A DNA stretch of 28,288 nt from the NCBI GenBank assembly GCA_950295325.1, contig CATNTY010000028.1, positions 1 to 28,288 on the forward strand, given 5' to 3'. Below, in pieces: positions 10,551 to 19,197 of the stretch (positions are counted from its first letter, which is position 1; every line of letters begins with the position of its first letter). The notes beneath the pieces are model-generated. The model worked only from the letters and a program-made list of their open reading frames with translations. It ran no database searches and was not told the DNA's origin. The stretch comes from Polytrichum commune. Its lineage: Eukaryota > Streptophyta > Polytrichopsida > Polytrichales > Polytrichaceae. A program made the position numbers and the translations under genes.

Positions 10551-11089
10551 TTCAAGCTCGATAGTCAACATAATTGGTGAAACCTACACGATTATTTGAT
10601 GAGCATGAAAATCTCCACTTTGAAAATGAATTAGGATATTCACATGAGCTCTAAAACTCACAAGGGAAGTGGGTACCGCCTTGATTTGGATTTTGCTAAT
10701 AATCATGTACTAATCACGTGTTTCATGCCCAAAGGAGAAGTGGGTTGGTTGAAAAAGTGGTCATTAAAGACCCATCTATTTTAATCATCCAAGTCTCAAA
10801 CAAATTAAATATTAAACAAAAGTTCATGCATAACATTAGTAAGCAACCGTGATGAGTTGGGTGGGCCATGGAATTGGCCAAGTTTGATTTAAAAATCTGA
10901 GTTTCTTACCCATACCGCGACTATAGTTTTACCATGACAACACAGAGGCAGAGTGGTGACTCTCATTGGCAATGTTAACCTCCCAGGACCGGGGTGCCAC
11001 ACCATGACTACCGTACCGGCAGTGTTCAATATTGAAGTCTTCAACTGTTCAACACCTATCAAATGCCATGATTTTGGTCGTCAAAAAAG

Positions 11090-11121
11090 TTTTTTTTTTT
11101 TGGGGGGGGGGGGGGAGGGGG
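11090..11121. repeat. T12-G14 homopolymer junction
   Basis: Twelve T are followed directly by fourteen G, then A and five more G. The overlapping short open frames here (10953-11223) owe part of their reading to this tract and are not credible. Run lengths are error-prone. Confidence 0.9.
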
Positions 11122-11273
11122 TACTTCACAGAATATATGCTCTACAGAGTTTCTACCCTTCATAGTGAAGGACTCTCCAAAATCTACATGTCACAAGATA
11201 CAGTGATTGCGATTTGCAAATAGAAACATAGCTGGACTCCAATCTTGGCACTCTAGCATACACTTTCATATAA

Positions 11274-11412
11274 GGTATGTGAGGCTATGCGGTTACATTC
11301 TTAGTCGGACCCCTAGATTTGATTGGTATGCGGTTCGGTGGGGATCAAAGAACAAATATCATCAAGACACATGTTTAAACGAGATTAGACTACGTACGTC
11401 TTCAAATATTTA
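11274..11412 (+). repeat. Diverged direct repeat, right copy
   Basis: This is the partner of 10410-10550. The match is clearest at TGGTATGCGGTTCGGTG (11324-11340) and across the AAGACACATGT stretch. It carries no coding signal. Confidence 0.45.
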
Positions 11413-12436
11413 AAATTATTATACACTTAATAATGAACACAATTATGAAGACCTATGTATTCAATGAAAAAAACCAACAAACATGCACTTTCAATAAGTA
11501 TAACTAAAGCAAAGGAGGTCCGATATTCATTGCGGTTTTTGCATATGTTTCATCGTGGATTTGCTAACACAACATGAGTTTTGTTATATAAATCTGACCA
11601 GCAACAGTTGGAAAACGTGAATAAGGAACCGAATAACAGCACCCACATCCTTTACGCTCCTTCTCCCTCGAGCAATTTGAGTTTTGGAAAGGAGACTCAG
11701 CAACAACCACTCCAGCAACTACTCTATGCCAAGTTATATTTGGGCATGGTTGACTAAATGTTTTTGTGACACAAAACCCAGAGGAGCCCATGTACAGCCC
11801 TCGTCCCACGAGGTACAAGCTGTGTATGAGAGCCCAGTACGGAATTCGATGTATCCGTTGCTTTTATACATATAAATATATAAATATATTCTTGTAATAT
11901 ACCCTAAACCCGTTTCCCTAAAAAAAGAACAGAAGCGTCCTCATATACTCTAAAATAACTCCTCAGTGAACCCCGCCGTCTGCCTTAAAAAGCTCCTTTT
12001 CGCGGCCTCATGCACCAACCCTCGAAATATATTTAGGGCGAGGACTTGACTCGGCCTTCTTCTTCCTCACCTATATTTATTCAATAAAGCGTGCACTTAA
12101 GCTGCTTAATTTGGAGTAGGTGTGACCCACAATTTGGTGTACCTCAATTTGGCCTGCACCTGTGCCACAGTTGTAGTAGTGCGATTTTACCGATGCCTTG
12201 TTTGGTTAAGTTACTGAGTTAATGCATAAGAATGAGTTAAGAATCGGATTATGGAGTCACAGCTCGTGCGTGTGTTGATTGCGTTATAATCGCCCACCTA
12301 AATTCTCACCAATAAACGGGGAGAACCGACCGCTAGTTACTGATTGATTAGTGAGGGTGATACTGATGAATTCCTTTATGCTATAAAATAGTGCCACCAA
12401 AAGATCTTAGATCTAAAAGTAGGACACATTGTTCAT
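11413..12436. other. Intergenic, nothing recognised
   Basis: A minus-strand frame at 11564-11818 has no known motif. Near 12070-12086 the text TATATTTATTCAATAAAGCG resembles plant poly(A) signals but no gene upstream of it was found. Nothing else could be supported. Confidence 0.35.
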
Positions 12437-12533
12437 CTTGACACTTGGCATTATTCACTTAAAGTACCGGAACTTGGCGTAGGAGTATAGGCACTTGGCG
12501 CCATTCACTGACGAGCACGTGGCGTGCATTAAC
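12437..12533 (+). repeat. Reiterated CACTTGGC motif with a G-box
   Basis: The phrase CACTTGGC(AC)ATT or a close variant recurs at 12442, 12472 (AACTTGGCG), 12492 (CACTTGGCGCCATTCAC) and 12516 (CACGTGGCGTGCATT), spaced 20-30 bp apart. The last copy contains a G-box core CACGTG. Similar phrases occur at 1854, 2452 and 2513. This may be a degenerate minisatellite inside an old transposon; regulatory meaning is speculative. Confidence 0.4.
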
Positions 12534-12674
12534 TTTCTTGAGACTTAAGGTAAAAGAGCATAGATTTTACTGTGGTTGGGAATTTAGTGTCACTCGGTAA
12601 CACCTTGGACCCTTGGTGACTTTGAGATTTGGCTAGGTTGTGCGTGTGACTTGGATCAGTACCACCCTTAGTGA

Positions 12675-12790
12675 TTGGTATATTTAGTGTAGTGTGGTGA
12701 AGAAACACCGAAAGATCACAACATGTAACTGGCTGGAGTTGGAAACACTAGGACCTCGACCGATTATGCCCGAAAATCGTTCCCGGACAC
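12675..12790 (+). mobile_element. Relic ends of MITE families 1 and 2
   Basis: At 12678-12692 TATTTAGTGTAGTG matches the right terminus of MITE family 1. It is followed at about 12725-12780 by text matching the right part of family 2 (AACACTAGGACCTCGACCGATTATGCCCGAAAATC). Both are truncated, with no matching left ends nearby. Confidence 0.5.
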
Positions 12791-13013
12791 CGACTCTCAC
12801 GGTGTTTTTGACATGAGATAGTTGAGGTGGTTTGCTCATTTCAACAATTAGAGCCGTTTGGGTAAAAGGTTACGTAGATCGTTGGGAGTGGCAGCAAATA
12901 TGGCCTGATAAGGAATACTTTACCTGGTGGTGAGAGAAACGTTTATTGTTTGGTTTGTCCTTCATCCTCACCTTCACGTTCATGCCACCTCCATGAGATG
13001 GCCATAAATATAA

Positions 13014-13512
13014 GGGCCACTTCACACACGAGAGTGAGAGCCCGTGACCATTACACTTCAAGCACTCTCATTGGTGGAAAAGATGGAGCTGGTCCAAGTT
13101 CACTTCACACTACGCTTGAGGGACCAACGGAGCATGTGAATGCAAGATGGATGTAAAGTCTACATGGACTCCTACATGGCATCAAATGGATCATGTTTCA
13201 TGGTCACTTGGACTATTTTCAAAAACCACCTCTTGGAGGTAGGCCTACCACAAAACGGGGAGACCGTGGCACTCCGAATGCTCACAACCGTTGATTTATT
13301 CAATCTTATCATGTGTGAGGATCTACATGAATAGAATTTCGTTGAAATAGCATTTGGTTGAGGGCCCGGTCCCATATGACTTCACATTACACTTGAGGAT
13401 CCATGGCCACACTACATGGTTTTGGAGGTGTCTTGGGACGGCCTTTGAATGTTCTCTTTTGGACTCTCACAAGTTCATGGTCACGGCTCTTGGCTCGTGT
13501 GTGAAGTGGCCC
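13014..13512 (+). mobile_element. PIF/Harbinger-like MITE, left arm of 1 kb foldback
   Basis: A 499 bp unit beginning GGGCCACTTCACACACGAG and ending CTCGTGTGTGAAGTGGCCC, so it has its own ~19 bp terminal inverted repeat, flanked by TAA at 13011-13013 and 13513-13515. GGGCC-type ends with a 3 bp TAA target site are typical of PIF/Harbinger (Tourist-like) elements. It is the reverse complement, at roughly 85-90 percent by eye, of 13516-14026, and the two share the central TAA. The open frames inside (12950-13375, both strands) are by-products. It has no transposase. Confidence 0.85.
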
Positions 13513-13515
13513 TAA

Positions 13516-14026
13516 GGGCCCACTTCACACACGAGCCAAGAGCCGTGACCATGAGATTGTGAGAGCCCAAAAGAAAAGTGTCCAAAGGCAATCCGTCTCA
13601 ACACACCTCCAAAGTCATGTAGTCTAGTCACGGACCCTCAAGTGGAGCGTGAAGTCATATGTGACCGGGCCCTCAACCAAATGCTATTTCAATGCATTTT
13701 TATTCACGTGGGTCCTCATCACACACGATAAAATAGAATAAATCAACGGTTATGAGCGTTCGGAGTGTCATGGTCTCCCGGTTTTGTGTTAGACTTACCT
13801 CCAAGAGGTGGTTTTTGAAAATAGTCCAAGTGACCATGAAACATGATTCATTCGATGCCATATAGGAGTCCATGTAGGCTTTACATCCATCTTGCGTTCA
13901 CATACTCCGTTGGTCCCTCGAGCGTAGTGTGAAGTAGCAAACTTGGACCGGCACCGCCTTTTCCACCAATGAGAGTGCTTGAAGTGTAATGGTCACGGGC
14001 TGTCAGTCTCATGTGTGAAGTGGCCC
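13516..14026 (-). mobile_element. PIF/Harbinger-like MITE, right arm of 1 kb foldback
   Basis: A 511 bp unit inverted relative to 13014-13512. It opens GGGCCCACTTCACACACGAG and closes GTGTGAAGTGGCCC, followed by TAA at 14027-14029. The junction GTGAAGTGGCCCTAAGGGCCCACTTCAC is a near-perfect palindrome, so the pair could fold into a stem of about 500 bp. Either two elements inserted tip to tip, or this is one large foldback element; the relic at 2813-2912, which keeps the same junction, favours the second view. A transcript would be a long double-stranded RNA precursor. Confidence 0.85.
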
Positions 14027-14213
14027 TAATTCAAGTAAGTTTGTGTATGGTAACTTACATCCTGCCTAACATCGTTTCACAAGTCTAGTTGTCGTGATCT
14101 TTGTGGGTCCAAGTATTTATGAGGAATTATGCGCGATTTAGGGTCTCTTGCACTTGGATTTAGGCTGAATATGAATGTTATGTACATGAGTTTTAGAAGG
14201 TTATTTGTCCATA

Positions 14214-14412
14214 TGAGTGTTTGGGGGAGGTTTAGGGTAACATCAGTCGAGATTCAAGTGCTTCCAAGTCCAACCGGGTACATGTTGATATCTTTCAAAT
14301 CTTACTTTATTTATTTAAGGTATATTCGATACGTTCCTCCGAAGCGATTGGTGATTTGGCTAAAGTCTTGGACTCGAACCGGTTATTTCTCAAACTTCAC
14401 CGGGCCATCTTT
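14214..14412 (-). mobile_element. MITE family 2, copy D (worn)
   Basis: A diverged minus-strand member: ATCAGTCGAGATTCAAGTGC (14241-14260), AGTCCAACCGGGTACATGTTGATAT, TTTATTTAAGGTATATTCG, TTCCTCCGAAGCGATTGG and GACTCGAACCGGTTATTTCTCAAACT follow the order of copy A. The tips are lost. It directly abuts MITE family 1 copy 3. Confidence 0.6.
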
Positions 14413-14758
14413 AACTACCTTAAATATGATATTTAGTGTCATATGGTATTTTATGTCACTACAATAACTTTTCGGATGATGGATGAGCTCATCCATTGGC
14501 CAACACCTTACATTCTCTTGTCAGCAACTTGTGATGAAACATTGTCATGGATGATTGAAATTTGGATGAATAATCACTTGGTAAATGACAGTAATTGCAA
14601 CATTGTAAATCTACAACCCCCAAAAAAAATTATACAAGGAATGACAAATAATGTGGGGTTAGCATTTAGTGTTGGTGACACTATACCGCGGTTTACAATC
14701 AGTATTGAGCAAGACAATTGGAATTGGTGACACTAAATATCATATTTAGTGTAATAGT
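14411..14758 (+). mobile_element. MITE family 1, copy 3
   Basis: About 348 bp. The left end TTAACTACCTTAAATATGATATTTAGTGTC and the reverse complement of the right end match closely, and the right end contains the perfect palindrome CACTAAATAT-C-ATATTTAGTG (14731-14751). The interior aligns with copy 1 (CATTGTCATGGATGATTGAA near 14540; ACAAGGAATGACAAATAATG near 14634; TTTACAATCAGTATTGA near 14692). Two short plus-strand frames cross it but have no meaning. Confidence 0.8.
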
Positions 14759-15596
14759 TAGATCTCCCCATGATTATACTCTTCCTAGTTTAAAAAACCA
14801 ATCTTCCATCATTTTTCACTTAAGAGAATACAACTCCTAGTTTTAAAAACCAATCTTCAAGCTTCGGTCCAATCTTGAGTTTGACAATGAGGTTCTTAAA
14901 GTTGTGAGTGGTTGAGAAACAAGTTGGGTTTATACCTGGGCCAAGGCCCATGCCAATCTCCTTGGACGAGGATTCTACTGAATTGAAGCCCACACATTGC
15001 CTCATGGTTGAAGTGGACAATATTTTCCGGGTTTCTAGGAGCAATTTTCTTCAACATCAAGTTGTAAGGTACTAGGCGCCTTGAATCTCACAACCATTTG
15101 TCATTTGTTGATCTATCGCGTGGTTTGCATTATGGAGCCCAATGGTCTCTCTTGGGGTTTACATTGAGGTTTGAGACCATGCAAAGTACCATGATTTGCA
15201 TTCGTTTTCAGTCATGGAGGCCCCATGCTTACCATGGGACCTCCCACCCAACAAAGTGGAATACCGTTGAATTAAAGTGCTCCCTTGGTATGGTCAGTTG
15301 ATTTCATTAACCGGTCGTCATAAAAATGTGAAAAAGGATGTTATTGTGTTACATATTAGGAAATGGGCATTTGCAAATGCAATTGTCACAGGGAAGAGGT
15401 TGTGTACATCATTGACAAGCTTCATAAACAAAGTGTTGGACCATGAATGAAGTGGATGTGTTTCAATGTTTGGACCCAACTATAGAAAGGCACTAGGCAA
15501 TATCCCATCCACTCACTAGGGCGAGGAGCCTGATGTGGTAGTTAACGAACAACCTTTACATGCAAGTGGAATCTCTCTCTTCCTCCCAAAGTACAT
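14759..15596. other. Intergenic, nothing recognised
   Basis: The phrase CCTAGTTT(T)AAAAACCAATCTTC occurs twice, about 50 bp apart (near 14786 and 14837). Frames at 14820-15044 (-) and 15098-15301 (+) show no motif I know. No gene is supported. Confidence 0.4.
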
Positions 15597-15825
15597 GAGA
15601 GGGAATTGTTGCATACAAGCATTGTTACTTTCATCCATGTTATTATGTTGAAAACACCGCTTCTACAACTTGTAATTAATTATTTTCAAATGTGGTTTCG
15701 TCATGTCAATTTAGGGTCTTTTCAGCTAATTATGTTTTCAAAGTCAACAAATAAAAGGCAACCTCCAAGCCACATAATATTTTGCAATATTTTTGTTGAA
15801 TGAATGTGAGGTATCTTTGCTGGGT
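15597..15825 (+). mobile_element. MITE family 3, diverged copy
   Basis: The left end GAGAGGGAATTGTTGCATAC...TTTCATCCATG resembles the left end at 7121. The right side (GTTGAATGAATGTGAGGTATC, near 15795-15815) resembles the inner part of the right end, with the outermost bases lost. The interior GTCAATTTAGGGTC is a weak match. About 229 bp, similar in length to the good copies. Moderately uncertain. Confidence 0.4.
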
Positions 15826-17171
15826 TAGGTAGGTAGTGACTTTCATTATCTTGAAAGTAGCTTGCCATTCTATCAGTCTATATACACCTTCTTGCCCTTA
15901 ACAAGCTTGCCATGGGGTGGACGCACAGTGGAGGGCATAATAAATTATGGGGGGGACTTATGTGCTCAATACTCTTGATTGAACATGTATATTTTAGTGG
16001 TTTTTATTACAATGCTTGTAACTAAGAACATGCTACGTACAAATATGAAAAAGACATAAGATTATAATGATATCTTGGACCCTATGCTCAAAATATAGAC
16101 ATCATTCTAGAATTGGTAGTGAATGCATTTGGGAGGGGCTATGTGATGGTTTAAGGAGAAAGATATTCTCCACTTCGATAACTTTTGCATCTCAACTTCA
16201 TTTAAAAAAGAATTATAATGACAATTTGTGATTCACAATCGATTAATGGATAAGACAAGTTCCGATATGATCCAATGAGGAACAATGTCAAACATAAAGT
16301 TGGAAGTGCCCACAATAGGCCCACAAACCATAAACCCATGACATCTATTTTTATTTGTTAAGGATATGCATTTCATTTATGGAAACCCATGGTTGTGAAA
16401 TTTGATGAGATATTTTCGTGCAAGCACTTCAATTGCAAATTGCACTAGGCTACATCCAAAATTCGAAAAGGTTTTATGCGGAATAAGGCCCTTGAGAGGA
16501 GCAATTATGTGGATACACACCAACCCTCCCTTTAGCCTTGTCCACCACTTAGTATCGGTCACACCAAATAAATTTGTTGATGTCTCTAAACATGATTAGA
16601 TACAAAGAGGCACAAAATCATTCATAATTGATGCCCTCACAATAACATGACCACCACATCCAGTAACAAACACATGTTGCCTTGCCATCAACTGTAGTAG
16701 GGCATGCAATTACTATACCTCCCTCGCCACTAACGCAACTCGGTAGGTTGAACACATACTATAACATGTGGCAAGGTTGTTCACATCAATTCCATACAAC
16801 ATTATCACCTAGTTCTAGTGTGGATCACCAATTGAGTTATGCATTGGTATAACTTTTAACCAAGAGTATGAATCATTTTTATCAAGTAAATTACGTCATG
16901 TTTCACACCTATTAATGTCAACTGTAAGTTAGCTCGAGTAGGAACCACCTTGGTCCACTATATTTTATGTGTGGATTGAAAATCAGGGTGGCTTATAAAT
17001 GAATAAACATGTATATTATAATATAGATTGATAAAATATTATAAAAATTAAAATTATTGGGAATGATATCGATATAATATTTTTCCAATTGGAAGCATTT
17101 CATGTTATCTAAAAAAAATTCATGTTCTTAGTTTTTAACATAAGATTTCAGGGACCCCAAAATGGCATGGA
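15826..17171. other. Intergenic, AT-rich, no gene supported
   Basis: Overlapping short frames at 16377-16599 on both strands have no recognisable content. A very AT-rich patch lies at about 17000-17110. This may be the decayed body of the element whose RNase H-like remnant starts at 17172. Confidence 0.35.
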
Positions 17172-17369
17172 TCAAGAAAAGTTACATTGACCAAGACCAT
17201 CATGGTATATCAAATTACAGTGGGTCACAATAACATGCACGAAAAGGTGTACGCCAATAAGTCCACTTGGATTGCCCCATGTTGAGTTATCGACATTCAA
17301 TTTCAACATTACACGTGTCAATTTCACCATGACAATGCTGCGTTTTGTATTAATATTCCATAATGTCAC
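17172..17369 (-). pseudogene. Possible RNase H-like retroelement fragment
   Basis: The minus-strand frame contains KLNVDNSTWGNPSGLIGV, which resembles the start of the RNase H-type domain in plant non-LTR retroelements (general pattern LNxDGSxxGNPGxAGIGG). It is followed by VIVTHCNLIYHDGLGQCN, reminiscent of the next beta strands. The usual first-strand Asp-Gly reads Asp-Asn, the glycine-rich turn is damaged, and no reverse transcriptase is readable upstream. I see a dead fragment at best; the assignment is from remembered family patterns, not a search. Confidence 0.35.
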
Positions 17370-17407
17370 ATGCTACACTAACTCCCATTTATCATGCATC
17401 TAATGTT

Positions 17408-18026
17408 AACACAACATGCACTTTGGTTGCCACAGGTGTGATACTAGGGAGTTTAGAGTGTACATTGTTGGTAACTGAATCTCTTTCTCTTTCGCCATGG
17501 GAAATTACTCGCCGGAAAACAGTTGGCGTAGCAGCATGACGAGGGTGCTTCAAGGAAGGAGCCGGTGAGGAGGAAGTGCCAGGCGGTACAAAAGACCGAG
17601 TGCAAGAAAGTGCATGCCCCAAATCTGAATTTGGAGCTGGTAAGGTAGGCCAAAAGCACAGCAGGAAAATGTGCAAGATTTTGCTTTGCTTGGCTTGGCT
17701 TGGCCTGGCCTGGCCAATCCAGCACAGCATTCCTCCTTCACACTTCGAACTTAACCTCCTCCATTCTCGCCCCGCCCCAGTGTCTTTACAGCAAACCCAG
17801 AGCTGCCACTCATCAATGCTATTCGTTCTAGAACCTGAGTTCTGAGGAGCTTTTCGACCAGACTCCCCACCGGAATCGAATTACGCACCCTCACCTACTT
17901 ACTAACTTATTAAGAAGGTGAATATCAACCCGGTTGATTATCATAAGGAGTATCATCAGTGGCATTGATTAGCTAAGAGCCACTCTCCGACCCACTTTCT
18001 CAATGCGAGCTTCCCAATTCACAGAA
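17408..18026. repeat. Dispersed repeat segment and GGCTT/GGCCT ladder
   Basis: Positions 17408-17461 (ACATGCACTTTGG...TTTAGAGTGTAC) are the inverse of 8567-8620. Further on, 17682-17715 is a ladder of GCTTT, GGCTT and GGCCT units. Open frames on both strands across 17392-17845 owe their length to this simple sequence and look non-coding. The rest to 18026 contains nothing recognised. Confidence 0.5.
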
Positions 18027-18246
18027 GAGAGGGAAGGGAATGATCGTACCTCTTATTCATCCAACATAAAAGCTCTGAAATAGTGTCCAGTCGGGAGGAT
18101 AATCTTTTGAGTTGATTTGACACCGGATTAAGCTTTAAAAACCCCGAATTCGGAAGAGATGAATTGACAACAAAACCATAAGGGGGTCAAGTTTTTATTT
18201 TGGACGGATGAAAGGGGCGCCCGTATACGATAATTCTCTCTCCCTC
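18027..18246 (-). mobile_element. MITE family 3, copy 2
   Basis: About 220 bp and inverted relative to 7121-7350. The left end GAGAGGGAAGGGAATGATCG then ACCTCTTATTCATCCAACAT pairs with the right end GGACGGATGAAAGG...CGTATACGATAATTCTCTC. The left copy of the repeat has lost about 8 bp (the TATACGAG part). The interior (GATTTGACACCGGATTAAGC; GATGAATTGACAACAAAACC; GGGGGTCAAG) is the reverse complement of the first copy. It lies about 950 bp upstream of the pectinesterase start codon. Confidence 0.8.
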
Positions 18247-19042
18247 CCTAAATCACCACCACAAACTTAACCACGGTGCTGTCACTAATTCAGTAAATAG
18301 AATAGAAGAAATGTGTATCCTCATTTTTCTTCTTCGAAAACGATGCTTTTTCATCCGGGTATGTGCATTAAAGTGTTTCCTAGGTGCCTGAGTTACGGTG
18401 CTACTAGGTAATTTTGTAACTTGCAATGGGACCCACGAAAGCTCCCAGTGAAAATTGCAGACATTTTCTCCCAGTGGCTTGCATGCATGTGGTGACTTAA
18501 GTAAGTTGGAAGAATCGTGCTACTTACTCGACAAGTGAGTGGGCAATTTGAATGGAGGAATTTGTGGTCACAGTGCTAAATAGTAGTAAGCATAATTAAT
18601 AAGACTGCTCCTGGTGCCTTCAAGGCTAACTTAACAGAGGAGGAAGCATCGTGGGAACAGGACCAGAGGGATTCGAATTTCGGGGGTAGGAAACTCTCGC
18701 CGGATCTCGATGATCATGCATCGCGATCCTGGACTCGATCATCGTCATCATCATCACCATCATCATCACCACCGAAGCTCCGAACCCATCGGCCCTGCTG
18801 CAATTGCCTTCTCCGCATTTGGAGCAGAAGCTCCGACCCCCTCGCCGGTGCATCGTCGTTCGTGTCCAAACGACATTCGCTAACGCCCGAACAATCTACC
18901 GCGCCAAGCAAGTCCCCCTGCCAGGTGCAGGTCTGCGTCCCCGATCTCACCGGCCGTCATTTATTAACAATTGTAATTTATTTTTTCCTTTTTTGGAAGC
19001 AAACGGACTCGGGACTCCTCGTCCATCAGCACCAATTTGAGC
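18247..19042 (+). other. Upstream region of the pectinesterase gene
   Basis: No coding exon was found. GC content rises from about 18620. A TCA/CAC-rich trinucleotide tract (TCATCATCATCACCATCATC and continuation, 18739-18772) lies 430 bp upstream of the start codon. Several short frames on both strands come from this GC-rich stretch. It probably contains promoter sequence. Confidence 0.4.
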
Positions 19043-19049
19043 TATATAA
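19043..19049 (+). promoter_or_regulatory. Candidate TATA box of the pectinesterase gene
   Basis: TATATAA preceded by ACCAATTT (a CCAAT-like motif at 19031). Transcription would be expected to start about 30 bp downstream, giving a 5' UTR of roughly 120 bases before the ATG at 19198. This rests on motif and position only. Confidence 0.45.
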
Positions 19050-19197
19050 TCGCCACCAGAAGGCTTGTTTCTCTACCAACAACTCCTCAACCACCCGGCC
19101 CAGAGCACTGGGTTTTGAGGTTTGAGGTTCTGAACTTCAGGCTCGAGGTCGGAGGTTTGAACTTCGAAGGGGAAAGGCTTTGGTTTGGACCGGCAAA

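Noticed and set aside
12950-13375. Overlapping short frames on both strands
   Set aside because: They lie in the left arm of the 1 kb foldback and merely reflect MITE sequence.
14370-14395. GACTCGAACCGG looked like a tRNA T-loop or SINE box B
   Set aside because: No cloverleaf or box A at the proper distance; the text is explained by MITE family 2 copy D.
17392-17845. Several overlapping frames on both strands, up to 112 codons
   Set aside because: They rely on the GGCTT/GGCCT ladder and a dispersed repeat; the predicted proteins are low-complexity and have no motif.
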